5,970 nucleotides of DNA from a bacterium (GTDB taxonomy: Bacteria > Pseudomonadota > Alphaproteobacteria > Caulobacterales > Hyphomonadaceae), in contig JAVBYB010000381.1 of the NCBI GenBank assembly GCA_030824255.1, positions 1-5,970 on the forward strand, given 5' to 3'. Shown here in pieces: positions 1 through 5,970 of the stretch; positions within the stretch are counted from its first letter, which is position 1, and every line of letters begins with the position of its first letter. The notes beneath the pieces were generated by a model that was given only the letters and a program-made list of their open reading frames with translations, ran no database searches and was not told where the DNA came from. Made by a program: the position numbers and the translations under genes.

Positions 1-82
1 AGCACAGCGCGTTGATCCAGTGTGCGATGCGAACGATGCGCGTGTGGCGGTTGACGATCTCTGCTGGCGGCTGCGCGGTCAT
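1..82 (-). CDS. Cytochrome b561-type membrane subunit, N-terminal fragment (cut by window edge)
   Basis: Only the first 27 codons are present, read leftward from the ATG at 82-80. The peptide starts MTAQPPAEIVNRHTRIVRIA and continues HWINALC to the edge. A short polar N-terminus followed by R-I-x-H-W-x-N-A at the start of the first membrane helix is characteristic of cytochrome b/b6-domain (cytochrome b561 or thiosulfate-reductase cytochrome b-like) proteins. In that family the His before Trp (H21 here) is usually a heme ligand. Such proteins pass quinol electrons to a periplasmic partner, often a molybdopterin oxidoreductase. No alternative in-frame start occurs in the codons just upstream. 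The Shine-Dalgarno is weak (a GAG about 9 nt before the ATG), and the gene lies 80 nt after the Met-rich lipoprotein in the same direction. The family call rests on a short motif, so a different membrane cytochrome is possible. Confidence 0.62.
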   Translation of the reverse strand, partial: MTAQPPAEIVNRHTRIVRIAHWINALC

Positions 83-108
83 GGCGTGTGCTCGATTTCG
101 GCGTGCGG

Positions 109-152
109 CGGGACGCCCGGCTGCGTCGGAGGGGAGATCACCGGGCGTCCCG
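109..152 (-). other. Intercistronic RNA hairpin
   Basis: A perfect 12-bp inverted repeat (109-120 CGGGACGCCCGG against 141-152 CCGGGCGTCCCG) encloses a 20-nt loop. It lies between the Met-rich lipoprotein stop and the cytochrome b start. On the minus strand no T-run follows the stem, so it does not look like a standard intrinsic terminator. In operons whose first gene encodes an abundant small protein, such a stem often protects the upstream message from 3' exonucleases or lowers read-through into the next gene. That role is inferred here. A Rho-assisted or weak terminator remains possible, and in that case the cytochrome gene would be poorly transcribed from the lipoprotein promoter. Confidence 0.6.
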
Positions 153-162
153 ACGACAGACG

Positions 163-450
163 TCAGTGATCGGCCGGCTTCATCGGATCGGCTTTCATCG
201 TGTCTGACGCCATCGGGTCGGCGGGCTTCATCGCATCAGCTGCCATCGTGTCGGTCTTCATCGGATCGGCGGCCATGGTGTCGGAGGCCATGGCATCCGA
301 GGCCATCGGGTCGGCCTTCATGGTGTCGGTCGCCATTGCGTCGCCCTTCATGGCGTCCGCGGCCATCGGGTCTTTTGCCGGTCCGGAACATGCGGCGAGC
401 GCTATTGCCAGCGCGCCAGCGGCGATCGAGGCGGCGATGCGAGAGATCAT
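163..450 (-). CDS. Methionine-rich pentapeptide-repeat lipoprotein (MrpX-like / MXKDX-like)
   Basis: This is a 95-residue exported protein of low complexity. Residues 1-20 form a signal peptide with a hydrophobic core, ending in a lipobox L18-A19-A20-C21. Ser at +2 predicts outer-membrane sorting. After a short linker, residues 27-93 are 13 tandem units of D-[PAT]-M-[AK]-x, two of them extended by one residue (KPA), and the protein ends in Asp-His. The mature 75 residues contain 13 Met, 14 Asp and 7 Lys, no aromatics and no Cys except the lipidated one, so it is acidic and probably unstructured. The ATG at 450 was chosen over upstream starts because AAAGGA (458-463) lies 7 nt before it and the signal peptide begins there. 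The spacing M-x-x-D-x resembles the known small exported 'pentapeptide MXKDX repeat' proteins, but Lys sits at M+1 rather than M+2. By analogy with Azospira MrpX it may act as a sacrificial target for hypochlorite or other oxidants; binding of copper or another metal by Met is the main alternative. Confidence 0.85.
   Translation of the reverse strand: MISRIAASIAAGALAIALAACSGPAKDPMAADAMKGDAMATDTMKADPMASDAMASDTMAADPMKTDTMAADAMKPADPMASDTMKADPMKPADH
172..372 (-). repeat. 15-bp in-frame tandem repeat array (13 units) within the Met-rich lipoprotein gene
   Basis: The array encodes 13 imperfect D-x-M-x-x units of 15 bp, the tenth and thirteenth lengthened to 18 bp by an extra codon. On the + strand it appears as recurring 'CAT' triplets 15 bp apart, in contexts such as TCGGCCTTCATGGTG and TCGGAGGCCATGGCA. 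Unit length stays a multiple of three throughout, so selection has preserved the frame. The units differ at synonymous sites, so the array is not a very recent expansion, although slippage between units could still change copy number between strains. Confidence 0.9.
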
Positions 451-457
451 GTGAGTA

Positions 458-463
458 TCCTTT
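458..463 (-). promoter_or_regulatory. Ribosome binding site of the Met-rich lipoprotein
   Basis: AAAGGA reads on the minus strand 7 nt before the ATG at 450. It is the clearest Shine-Dalgarno in the window and decides the start of this small gene, since the long upstream reading frame has no comparable site. Confidence 0.75.
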
Positions 464-510
464 GTGTGAAGCCGAAGCCGGGGCACGCTAGCTGCGCGTA
501 CAATGGGGTA

Positions 511-537
511 TTCGCCCCGGACGGCCGGACGGTTACA
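511..537 (-). promoter_or_regulatory. Putative ECF sigma factor (SigF-type) promoter
   Basis: On the minus strand the sequence reads T-GTAACC (537-531), exactly 16 nt (530-515), then CGAA (514-511). This matches GTAACC-N16-CGAA, which I recall as the consensus for the Caulobacter crescentus ECF factor SigF, a heavy-metal and oxidant-responsive regulator. AAC-type -35 and CGA-type -10 elements with this spacing are typical of ECF promoters in general. The element lies about 40 nt downstream of the efflux-operon terminator and about 60 nt before the lipoprotein start, and predicts a start site near 503-506 and a leader of about 55 nt. No sigma factor or anti-sigma gene is visible in the window. 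Confidence 0.66.
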
Positions 538-571
538 GGCGCGCGCAAAGAATTTTCGAGATGTATCGACC

Positions 572-605
572 AAACAAAAACGGCCGCTGTTTCCAGCGGC
601 CGTTT
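572..605 (-). terminator. Intrinsic terminator of the efflux operon
   Basis: Positions 578-589 (AAACGGCCGCTG) and 594-605 (CAGCGGCCGTTT) form a perfect 12-bp stem around a 4-nt loop. Read on the minus strand the loop is GAAA, a stable GNRA tetraloop, and the stem runs into TTTTTGTTTGG, a good U-tract. It begins about 20 nt after the stop of the outer membrane factor gene. On the + strand the T-run is only three bases, so it should work mainly for leftward transcription. Confidence 0.92.
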
Positions 606-625
606 CCGTAGCGGTTGTGGTGAGC

Positions 626-2077
626 TTACGAGCCGTTCGCCGTGTTGGCGGCGGTGGGCAGCGCCTGCGAGGCCGTCGGGTTGCCGCCGAGGGCGGCGTG
701 CAGGACGATCCACTGCTCAAGACGCGCGCGGCGGTTGGCGATGAGGTTCGCCTGGGCGGCTTCGGCGCTGTCGCGGACGGTGAAGAGATTCAGCAGGCTC
801 TCGGAGCCTTCCTGATACTTCAGTTCGCCGAGACGGAGCACTTCGGTGGCCGCATCCGACGCCTTCTGCAGGGCGACGTTGCGCGAGCCCAGCGTGTTGA
901 ACGTATCGAGCGAGGCGACGATGTCGCCATAGGCGTTGATGATCGTCTGGCCGTAACGCTCCAGAGCTGCACGCTCCTGCGAGTTGGCGATCTTCACGCG
1001 GGCGTCGATGGCGCCGCCGTCGAAGATCGTCTGCGCGAGCGAGATGCCGATGGACAGCGCCAGATTGTCGAAGTCGAACAGGTCCGACGTCGTGTTGCTG
1101 GTCGCGTTGTTGAGGCCGAGGGCCAGGTTTCCGTTCAGCTGCGGCCACGGGCCAAGTTCAGCGATGCGCGTGTTGGCGAAGGTCTGGATCATGTTCAGCT
1201 CGGCCGCGACGACGTCGGGGCGCGAACGGACGGTGAGTTCCGGCAGGCCGAGCGGCGGCGTGGCCGGCGGCTGGGGCAGGGCGCCTTCGACGGTGAGCTT
1301 GTTCTGCGGGAAGCGGCCGAGCGCGATTTCGAGGGCGCGGACCGCAGCGCGGAGCGAGGCTTCCGAGGCGAGGATGGAGTCCTCGGCCTGGGCGAGGCGC
1401 GATTCACCGAGCACGAGTTCATCGCGGGCGATGGAGCCGGCGTCGAAGCGCGTCTGCGTGATGCGGAAGGTCTGGCGCTGACGGTCGAGCGACTGGCGGT
1501 CGAGGTCGAGCTGCAGGCGCTGCTCCATCACGGTGAAGTAGGCGCGCGCGACCTGAGCCGCGACCTGGCGGCGGGTCTGCTCGTAGGTGGCTTCCGTCGA
1601 ACGGAGGCCGGCGGCCGAGGCCTGGATGGAGGCGGAGAGGTCGCCCATGATGTCGATGTCGTATCCGGCGCGCAGGGCGAATGAATACGTGTCCGTGTTG
1701 GAGCCCAGATCATCGATCGGGGCGCCCGTGCCGGCGCCGATCGAGGCGCCGACCTGCGGGAAGAGGCCCGAGCGGGTCTGCTGCAGCGAGGCTTCCGACT
1801 GACGCACGGCCTCGATGGCGGCGCGCAGCGTGCGGTTGTTCTCGAGCGACTCCTGCACGTAGGAAATCAGCTGGGCGTCCTGGAAGACGCTGTAGTCGGC
1901 GACGACCGCCGCGGTGTCGCCGGTCATCGGGGCGACAGTCCAGTCGGTGGGCATGCCTGCGCGCTTCGTAGCCATGGCTTCGAAGGCGGGCTCTGCGATC
2001 GGCATGTGGCCGCACGCGGAGAGAAGGGCAGCGAGAGCGCCCGCGGATACGCCACGGGTCATTTTATTATCAATCAT
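626..2077 (-). CDS. NodT-family outer membrane efflux lipoprotein (TolC-type channel)
   Basis: This 483-residue protein is the outer membrane exit duct of the tripartite pump. It has a lipoprotein signal (hydrophobic residues about 10-19, lipobox L19-S20-A21-C22), followed by two outer membrane efflux protein repeats, the first about residues 65-260 and the second about 275-465. Each repeat has long Ala/Gln/Arg-rich helices plus a short amphipathic strand segment. The stretch LPELTVRSRPDVVAAE (about 278-293) matches the conserved 'LP..L..RPD...AE' of NodT/OprM-type factors, and F-D-G-G-A (352-356) opens the last helical hairpin. Length is usual for the family. The start at 2077 overlaps the permease stop by 8 nt and has a weak AGG upstream; Met6 (2062) is an alternative that would leave the lipobox intact. 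It is the last gene before the terminator. Its substrate cannot be read from the sequence. Confidence 0.93.
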   Translation of the reverse strand: MIDNKMTRGVSAGALAALLSACGHMPIAEPAFEAMATKRAGMPTDWTVAPMTGDTAAVVADYSVFQDAQLISYVQESLENNRTLRAAIEAVRQSEASLQQTRSGLFPQVGASIGAGTGAPIDDLGSNTDTYSFALRAGYDIDIMGDLSASIQASAAGLRSTEATYEQTRRQVAAQVARAYFTVMEQRLQLDLDRQSLDRQRQTFRITQTRFDAGSIARDELVLGESRLAQAEDSILASEASLRAAVRALEIALGRFPQNKLTVEGALPQPPATPPLGLPELTVRSRPDVVAAELNMIQTFANTRIAELGPWPQLNGNLALGLNNATSNTTSDLFDFDNLALSIGISLAQTIFDGGAIDARVKIANSQERAALERYGQTIINAYGDIVASLDTFNTLGSRNVALQKASDAATEVLRLGELKYQEGSESLLNLFTVRDSAEAAQANLIANRRARLEQWIVLHAALGGNPTASQALPTAANTANGS

Positions 2078-3310
2078 GTCTGAGCGCCTGGATTGGATCT
2101 AACTGAGCTGCTCGGCGGGCAGGGAAAAAGCCGAAGATGAGACCGACGGAGGCCGCCGCTCCCAGTGCCGTCGCAATGATGATTGGGGAGACCATCATCG
2201 GTGCGGCTGCGATCTGCGCGTAAGCAAACACGCCGATCCATCCTATTCCCATGCCGATGAGTCCGCCCAGGGTGCAGAGAACTACGGCTTCGAACAGGAA
2301 TTGCAGAAGTATATCGCCCCCGCGAGCGCCGATCGCCATACGGAGACCGATCTCGCGGGTACGTTCGGTAACTGAAACAAGCATGATGTTCATCACACCT
2401 ACTCCGCCCACGATGAGCGAAACCGCAGCGGTGAACGCAAGCAACATGCTCATCGTTTCGGCCGCGGCAGCCCGCTGCTTTATCATGTCGGCAAAGTTAA
2501 CAACCGCAAAATTATCCTGATCGCCAGGCTGAATCCTGCGTCTTTCGCGCATCATGGAGGTCACTTCCTCCTGAGCTTCAAGCACATCATACCCGTCCTG
2601 GACGAGCAATTGTATCCGGGAAACATGACGGGAAACCCAGCGATTGCCGCCGGTAATCCGGTTACGGACCATGCTGAGCGGAGCGATCACGGTATCGTCA
2701 CGGTCCATGCCCATGCCGCCGCCGCCGGACTGGCCCTTGGACTCAAGAATACCAATGACTTCCATGGGGACGCTGTTGACCCGGATCCGCTGGCCAACCG
2801 CTCCGCCAGCCGGAAACAGGTTCGCCGCAGCAGTCTTTCCCAGCACAGCCACGGCAGCGCCACCCTGTACCTCCTGAGCGGAGAATTCCCGGCCTTCCTC
2901 CACCTTCCAGTTGTTGACCTCGAAGAAGCCCGCGCCCCCGCCCTGGATGTTACTCACCCAGTTGGCGTCTTCGGAGACGGCGTTCGCCTGTTGGGAGAGT
3001 ACGCCCGTGGCGGCCTGCACGAAGGGCAGTTCGCTCACGGCTGTCACATCCGCTTCATTGAAGGGCCGGCCGGAGCCGCCGCCCTGGTTGCGGCCGCCGC
3101 GATTCATGTTGCCGGGCTGGAGGGTGAGCACGTTCGCGCCGACGCTGGAAATCTGCGCCTCGATCTGGGCTTTTGCGCCTTCGCCGATGGACATCATGAC
3201 CATCACCGAGGCGACCCCGATGATGATGCCCAGCATGGTCAGCAGGCTGCGCAGCGGGTTCGAGAACAGCGCCTCGGCGGCTGAACTGGTGGCAAGGCCG
3301 ACTTTCATCA

Positions 3311-3311
<1 letters not shown>
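2070..3311 (-). CDS. macB: MacB-type ABC transporter permease (MacB_PCD + FtsX domains)
   Basis: A 413-residue inner membrane protein with the layout of the MacB membrane half: one N-terminal helix (about 23-43), a large periplasmic domain (about 44-288) and three C-terminal helices (about 289-312, 339-364, 375-397). Conserved FtsX-type signatures are present: N-P-L-R-S-L-L-T-x-L-G-I-I-I-G before and in helix 1, ERTREIGLRMAIGA (316-329) after helix 2, and PARRAAQLDPIQAL (397-410) at the C-terminus. Gly-rich loops at about 71-81 and 192-202 are common in this family. MacB-class transporters are mechanotransmitters that push periplasmic substrates through the adaptor and outer membrane channel. 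E. coli MacB fuses ATPase and permease; here they are separate genes overlapping by 1 nt (TGATG). The part encoded at about 2221-2640 is only about 55% G+C and uses ATA codons (for example residues 277 and 334), unlike its neighbours. The symbol denotes family, not a demonstrated macrolide substrate. Confidence 0.93.
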
Positions 3312-4038
<727 letters not shown>

Positions 4039-4039
<1 letters not shown>

Positions 4040-5670
4040 CAGGAGCGCGGCTGGGCCTTGTCGGCGGCTGTCGCGCGGACGACGAACGTGTCGCCTTCCG
4101 CGGCGCCCCGGATGATCTGTGCGTTGTCGCCATCGGAAAGGCCGATGGTGAGCTGGGCCCGCTCGAGCTCGCCCTTGGCGTCCAGCTTGTAGACAGTGAC
4201 GCGCTTCTGCGTCTGCATTTCCGAGCGCGCCTTCGAGACGGCGGCGTATTCTTCCTCATTGAGGTTGCGGCGGAAGACGGCTTCCTGCGTCTGCTGGATC
4301 CTGGCGAAGCGCTCGGAGCTGGCCTGTTGCTGCTGGATGCTGGGCGGCGGGCCGCCGAAGCCAGGGCCGCCGACAATGGTGGCGCCGCCTTGCTGGCCTT
4401 GTCCGGGGCGCTGTCCGCCGCCGAGGCCTTCCATCGCTTTCTGCATTTCCTCGCGCAGTTCGGTGGAGATTTTCTCCGCGCGCGCATCGTCGATGCCGGC
4501 CGACTTCAGGACTTCCAGCATCTGGCCCGCACCGCCGGGGCCGCGTTGGCCGCCACCGGGACCGCCCGCCATGGGACCGCCCTGGCCATTGCCCTGACGG
4601 CGTTCGCCCTGCTGGCCCTCGCCTGTGGCTTCGTCGGCGGCGCGCATGGCGTCGGCGATTTCTTTCGGCGGCTGGAAGCGCGTGGCGTCATAGTCGACGC
4701 GCAGCACGTCGGCCACTCGATCTGCGGTGATCTCGACATTGGCGGTCATGCCGGGAAGCAGGCGTCCGTTCGGGTTACGCGCGTTCACGACGACGGTGTA
4801 GGTGACGACGTTCGCGGATTCCGTGCCGAGCTGGCGGACCTGCACGACGGATCCCTGGAAGCGTTCGCCGGGAAAGGCGTCAACGGTGAAGACGACAGGA
4901 TCGCCGCTGTCGATGCCGCCGATGTCGGACTCGACGACATTGGCTTCGATCTCGATCTGCGAGAGGTCTGCGGCGACGGTGAAGAATTTCGCGATGGACT
5001 GCGAGGACTGCACGGTCTGGCCGACTTCAACGTCGCGGCTGAGGATCACGCCGTCGATGGGGGAGCGGATCTTGGTGCGCTCCAGGCGCGTGCGGGAATC
5101 CTGCACGGTGGCGCGTGCGGTCTCGAGGCCGGCCTGTGCGGACTTGAGCGAGACTTCCTCTGTAGTGACTGCGAGGACGGCGTTCTTGTAGTCCTGATCG
5201 GCCTGTTCCATCGCCTGCGTGGACGTGGCGCCTTCGGCATAGAGTTTCGTGGTGCGCTCGAACGCCTTGGTCTGCACGTCGAGGGCGAGCTTGGCGCGGT
5301 CGATCGATGCGCGCGAGTTGGCGACGGTGGCTTCCGACTGGCGCAGGCGGGCGACGTTCTGGTCGAGGGTATTCTGAAACGTCTCGGGATCGACCTGTGC
5401 AAGGATCTGATCCTTTTTCACCTGGTCGTTGAAGTCGACGAAGATGGCCGTGACCTTGCCGGAGACTTCCGAGCCGATTTCGACCTTCTCGCGTGGCTGT
5501 ACGGCGCCGGACGCGGTGATGACGCGGGCGACGTCGCCGCGATCGATCTTTACCGTCTCGTAGACGTATTTCCCGGTCGCGGCATTGGCGCCGCCGCCCA
5601 GAGTTACCGCGGCAACGCCGACTGCGACGATGACGGCGCCCGCGATCCCAACCAGCAGTTTCTTGTTCAT
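4039..5670 (-). CDS. macA: MacA-like periplasmic adaptor (membrane fusion protein) with large C-terminal insertion
   Basis: A 543-residue membrane fusion protein linking the MacB-type transporter to the outer membrane channel. In order it has an N-terminal anchor helix (about 4-24), the first half of a lipoyl/barrel-sandwich domain (about 52-94, with G-A-V-Q-P-R and G-S-E-V-S-G-K-V), a long alpha-helical hairpin (about 95-200, Gln/Ala/Arg-rich), the second lipoyl half (RSPIDGVILSRDVEVGQTV, about 202-220), a beta-barrel (about 228-316, ending LLPGMTANVEI) and a membrane-proximal domain split by an insertion at about 335-488. E. coli MacA has 371 residues; most of the excess is this insertion, which carries Gly/Gln/Pro-rich linkers and two predicted helical stretches. 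The start at 5670 was preferred over the ATG at 5739 because MNKKLLVGIAGAVIVAV is a clean N-terminus with GGA about 10 nt upstream, while 5739 has no Shine-Dalgarno. First gene of the operon. Confidence 0.92.
4207..4668 (-). other. Insertion in the MacA membrane-proximal domain (low-complexity linkers plus helices)
   Basis: This segment encodes about residues 335-488 of the adaptor. It interrupts the membrane-proximal domain between the strand VLRVDYDATRF and the strand RVTVYKLDAKGEL. Two Gly/Gln/Pro-rich stretches (about 350-382 and 415-449) flank a charged helical segment (about 383-415, MLEVLKSAGIDDARAEKIS onward), and a second amphipathic helix follows (about 451-489). Similar Gly-rich insertions occur at this point in some MacA relatives of alphaproteobacteria, as I recall. 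The function of the insertion is unknown. Confidence 0.7.
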
Positions 5671-5970
5671 CTCAAGCGTTCCGGACTTCGTCCCCTGGGG
5701 GTCTGTATGGCGGCTGACCCAGGCCGTTTCGGCGTTCATATGCGTAGTTAAATGAACACTGCCTGCTAATCCGTTCTTGTCTCACGGAAATTTCAGGGCG
5801 GTAACAAGCTGTCGCAACCTTATGTTTGATCAGCTTTGCGGCCAATTCGCGTCCCGCATGGACCCCGTTTGACGGGCGCCCCTCCCGGGGGATAATGCGC
5901 GCTGGCCGGGCGGGGCTGTGGCGAACGGGCGTAAGCATGTCTGGACTGATAGCTAGCCGGTGCATGCAAT
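5671..5970. other. Intergenic region upstream of the efflux operon; divergent-promoter region
   Basis: These 300 bases hold no convincing gene. The leftward reading frame spanning 5965-5672 overlaps the adaptor start out of frame, has a non-descript Arg/Pro-rich translation and no Shine-Dalgarno, so I treat it as spurious. The operon promoter must lie here or further right. Several weak leftward -35/-10 pairs exist (for example TTGGCC, 17 nt, TAAGGT on the minus strand near 5850-5822), but none is good enough to call. A better rightward promoter sits at 5869-5896. No clear palindromic operator for a TetR- or MarR-type regulator was seen; TGATCA near 5828 is only 6 bp. Confidence 0.5.
5869..5896 (+). 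promoter_or_regulatory. Sigma-70-like promoter pointing right (divergent to the efflux operon)
   Basis: TTGACG (5869-5874) and GATAAT (5891-5896) are separated by 16 nt, matching five of six bases of each consensus. A GC-only stretch (GCGCGC at about 5897-5902, with the predicted start near 5903) follows the -10, a discriminator type often found at stringently controlled promoters. No convincing coding start with a Shine-Dalgarno follows before the window ends; an ATG at 5937 opens M-S-G-L-I-A-S-R-C-M-Q but lacks a ribosome site. The transcript therefore probably serves a gene or RNA beyond the right edge. Confidence 0.5.

Noticed and set aside
172..372. The regular 15-bp repetition as a CRISPR array or a binding-site array (iterons)
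   Set aside because: There are no spacers, and unit length and divergence follow the codon frame exactly, so it is a protein-level repeat.
200..454. + strand 84-residue frame with a repeating I-G-S-A pattern
   Set aside because: The periodicity is simply the antisense reading of the 15-bp repeat of the Met-rich lipoprotein, and there is no ribosome site.
451..720. N-terminal extension of the Met-rich lipoprotein frame upstream to 720
   Set aside because: The extension would read through the terminator and the ECF-type promoter and bury the lipoprotein signal peptide inside the protein. The Shine-Dalgarno at 458-463 fixes the start at 450.
503..1684. Long + strand reading frame of 393 residues opposite the outer membrane factor gene
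   Set aside because: It is antisense to a clear NodT-family gene and runs through the terminator hairpin. Its Arg/Gly/Glu/Val-rich translation is what high-GC third positions give on the opposite strand, and it has no recognisable domain.
4327..5751. Long + strand reading frame of 474 residues opposite the MacA-like gene
   Set aside because: It mirrors the adaptor's codon bias, shows no domain or signal, and is fully antisense to a well-supported gene.
5799..5825. A second ECF-type element on the + strand (GGTAACAAG near 5799)
   Set aside because: It reads GTAACA, not GTAACC, and no CGAA follows at a 16-nt spacing.
5672..5965. Leftward 97-residue frame upstream of and overlapping the adaptor start
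   Set aside because: It is out of frame with and overlaps the adaptor start, has no Shine-Dalgarno, no recognisable motif and an unremarkable Arg/Pro-rich composition.

Overview
The window (about 63-65% G+C by eye, with strongly GC-biased third codon positions) looks like chromosomal DNA of an alphaproteobacterium, perhaps of the Caulobacterales/Hyphomonadaceae type. That placement is inferred from base composition, protein style and one promoter motif; it was not searched. All genes supported here read on the minus strand, from right to left.

Region 1 (about 5970 to 572) is a complete tripartite efflux operon of the MacAB-TolC type. Its order is a MacA-like periplasmic adaptor (5670-4039), a MacB-type ATPase (4039-3311), a MacB/FtsX-type permease (3311-2070) and a NodT-family outer membrane factor lipoprotein (2077-626). 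Successive genes overlap by 1, 1 and 8 nt, so translation is probably coupled. The operon ends in a perfect 12-bp hairpin terminator. MacB is split into two polypeptides, and the adaptor carries an unusual insertion of about 150 residues rich in Gly and Gln. The 3' two-thirds of the permease gene is clearly poorer in G+C than its surroundings.

Region 2 (about 537 to 1) is a separate transcription unit and the most interesting part. A GTAACC-N16-CGAA element, matching my recollection of the motif for the Caulobacter ECF sigma factor SigF, lies just after the efflux terminator. It precedes a well-placed Shine-Dalgarno and a 95-residue lipoprotein. The mature part of that protein is almost entirely 13 tandem D-x-M-[AK]-x pentapeptides (13 Met in 75 residues). 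After a 12-bp hairpin comes the start of a second gene, cut by the window edge. Its first 27 residues end in RIAHWINALC, typical of diheme cytochrome b561-type membrane subunits that serve molybdopterin oxidoreductases. An ECF-type promoter, a Met-rich exported peptide and a cytochrome b together resemble the SigF/MrpX/YedY-YedZ hypochlorite-scavenging and methionine-sulfoxide-repair system of Azospira. My hypothesis is an envelope oxidative or metal stress module with an outer-membrane-anchored methionine sink.

Region 3 (5671-5970) is the intergenic leader upstream of the efflux operon. It also holds a good sigma-70-like promoter pointing right, out of the window, so a divergent gene probably starts at or beyond the right edge.
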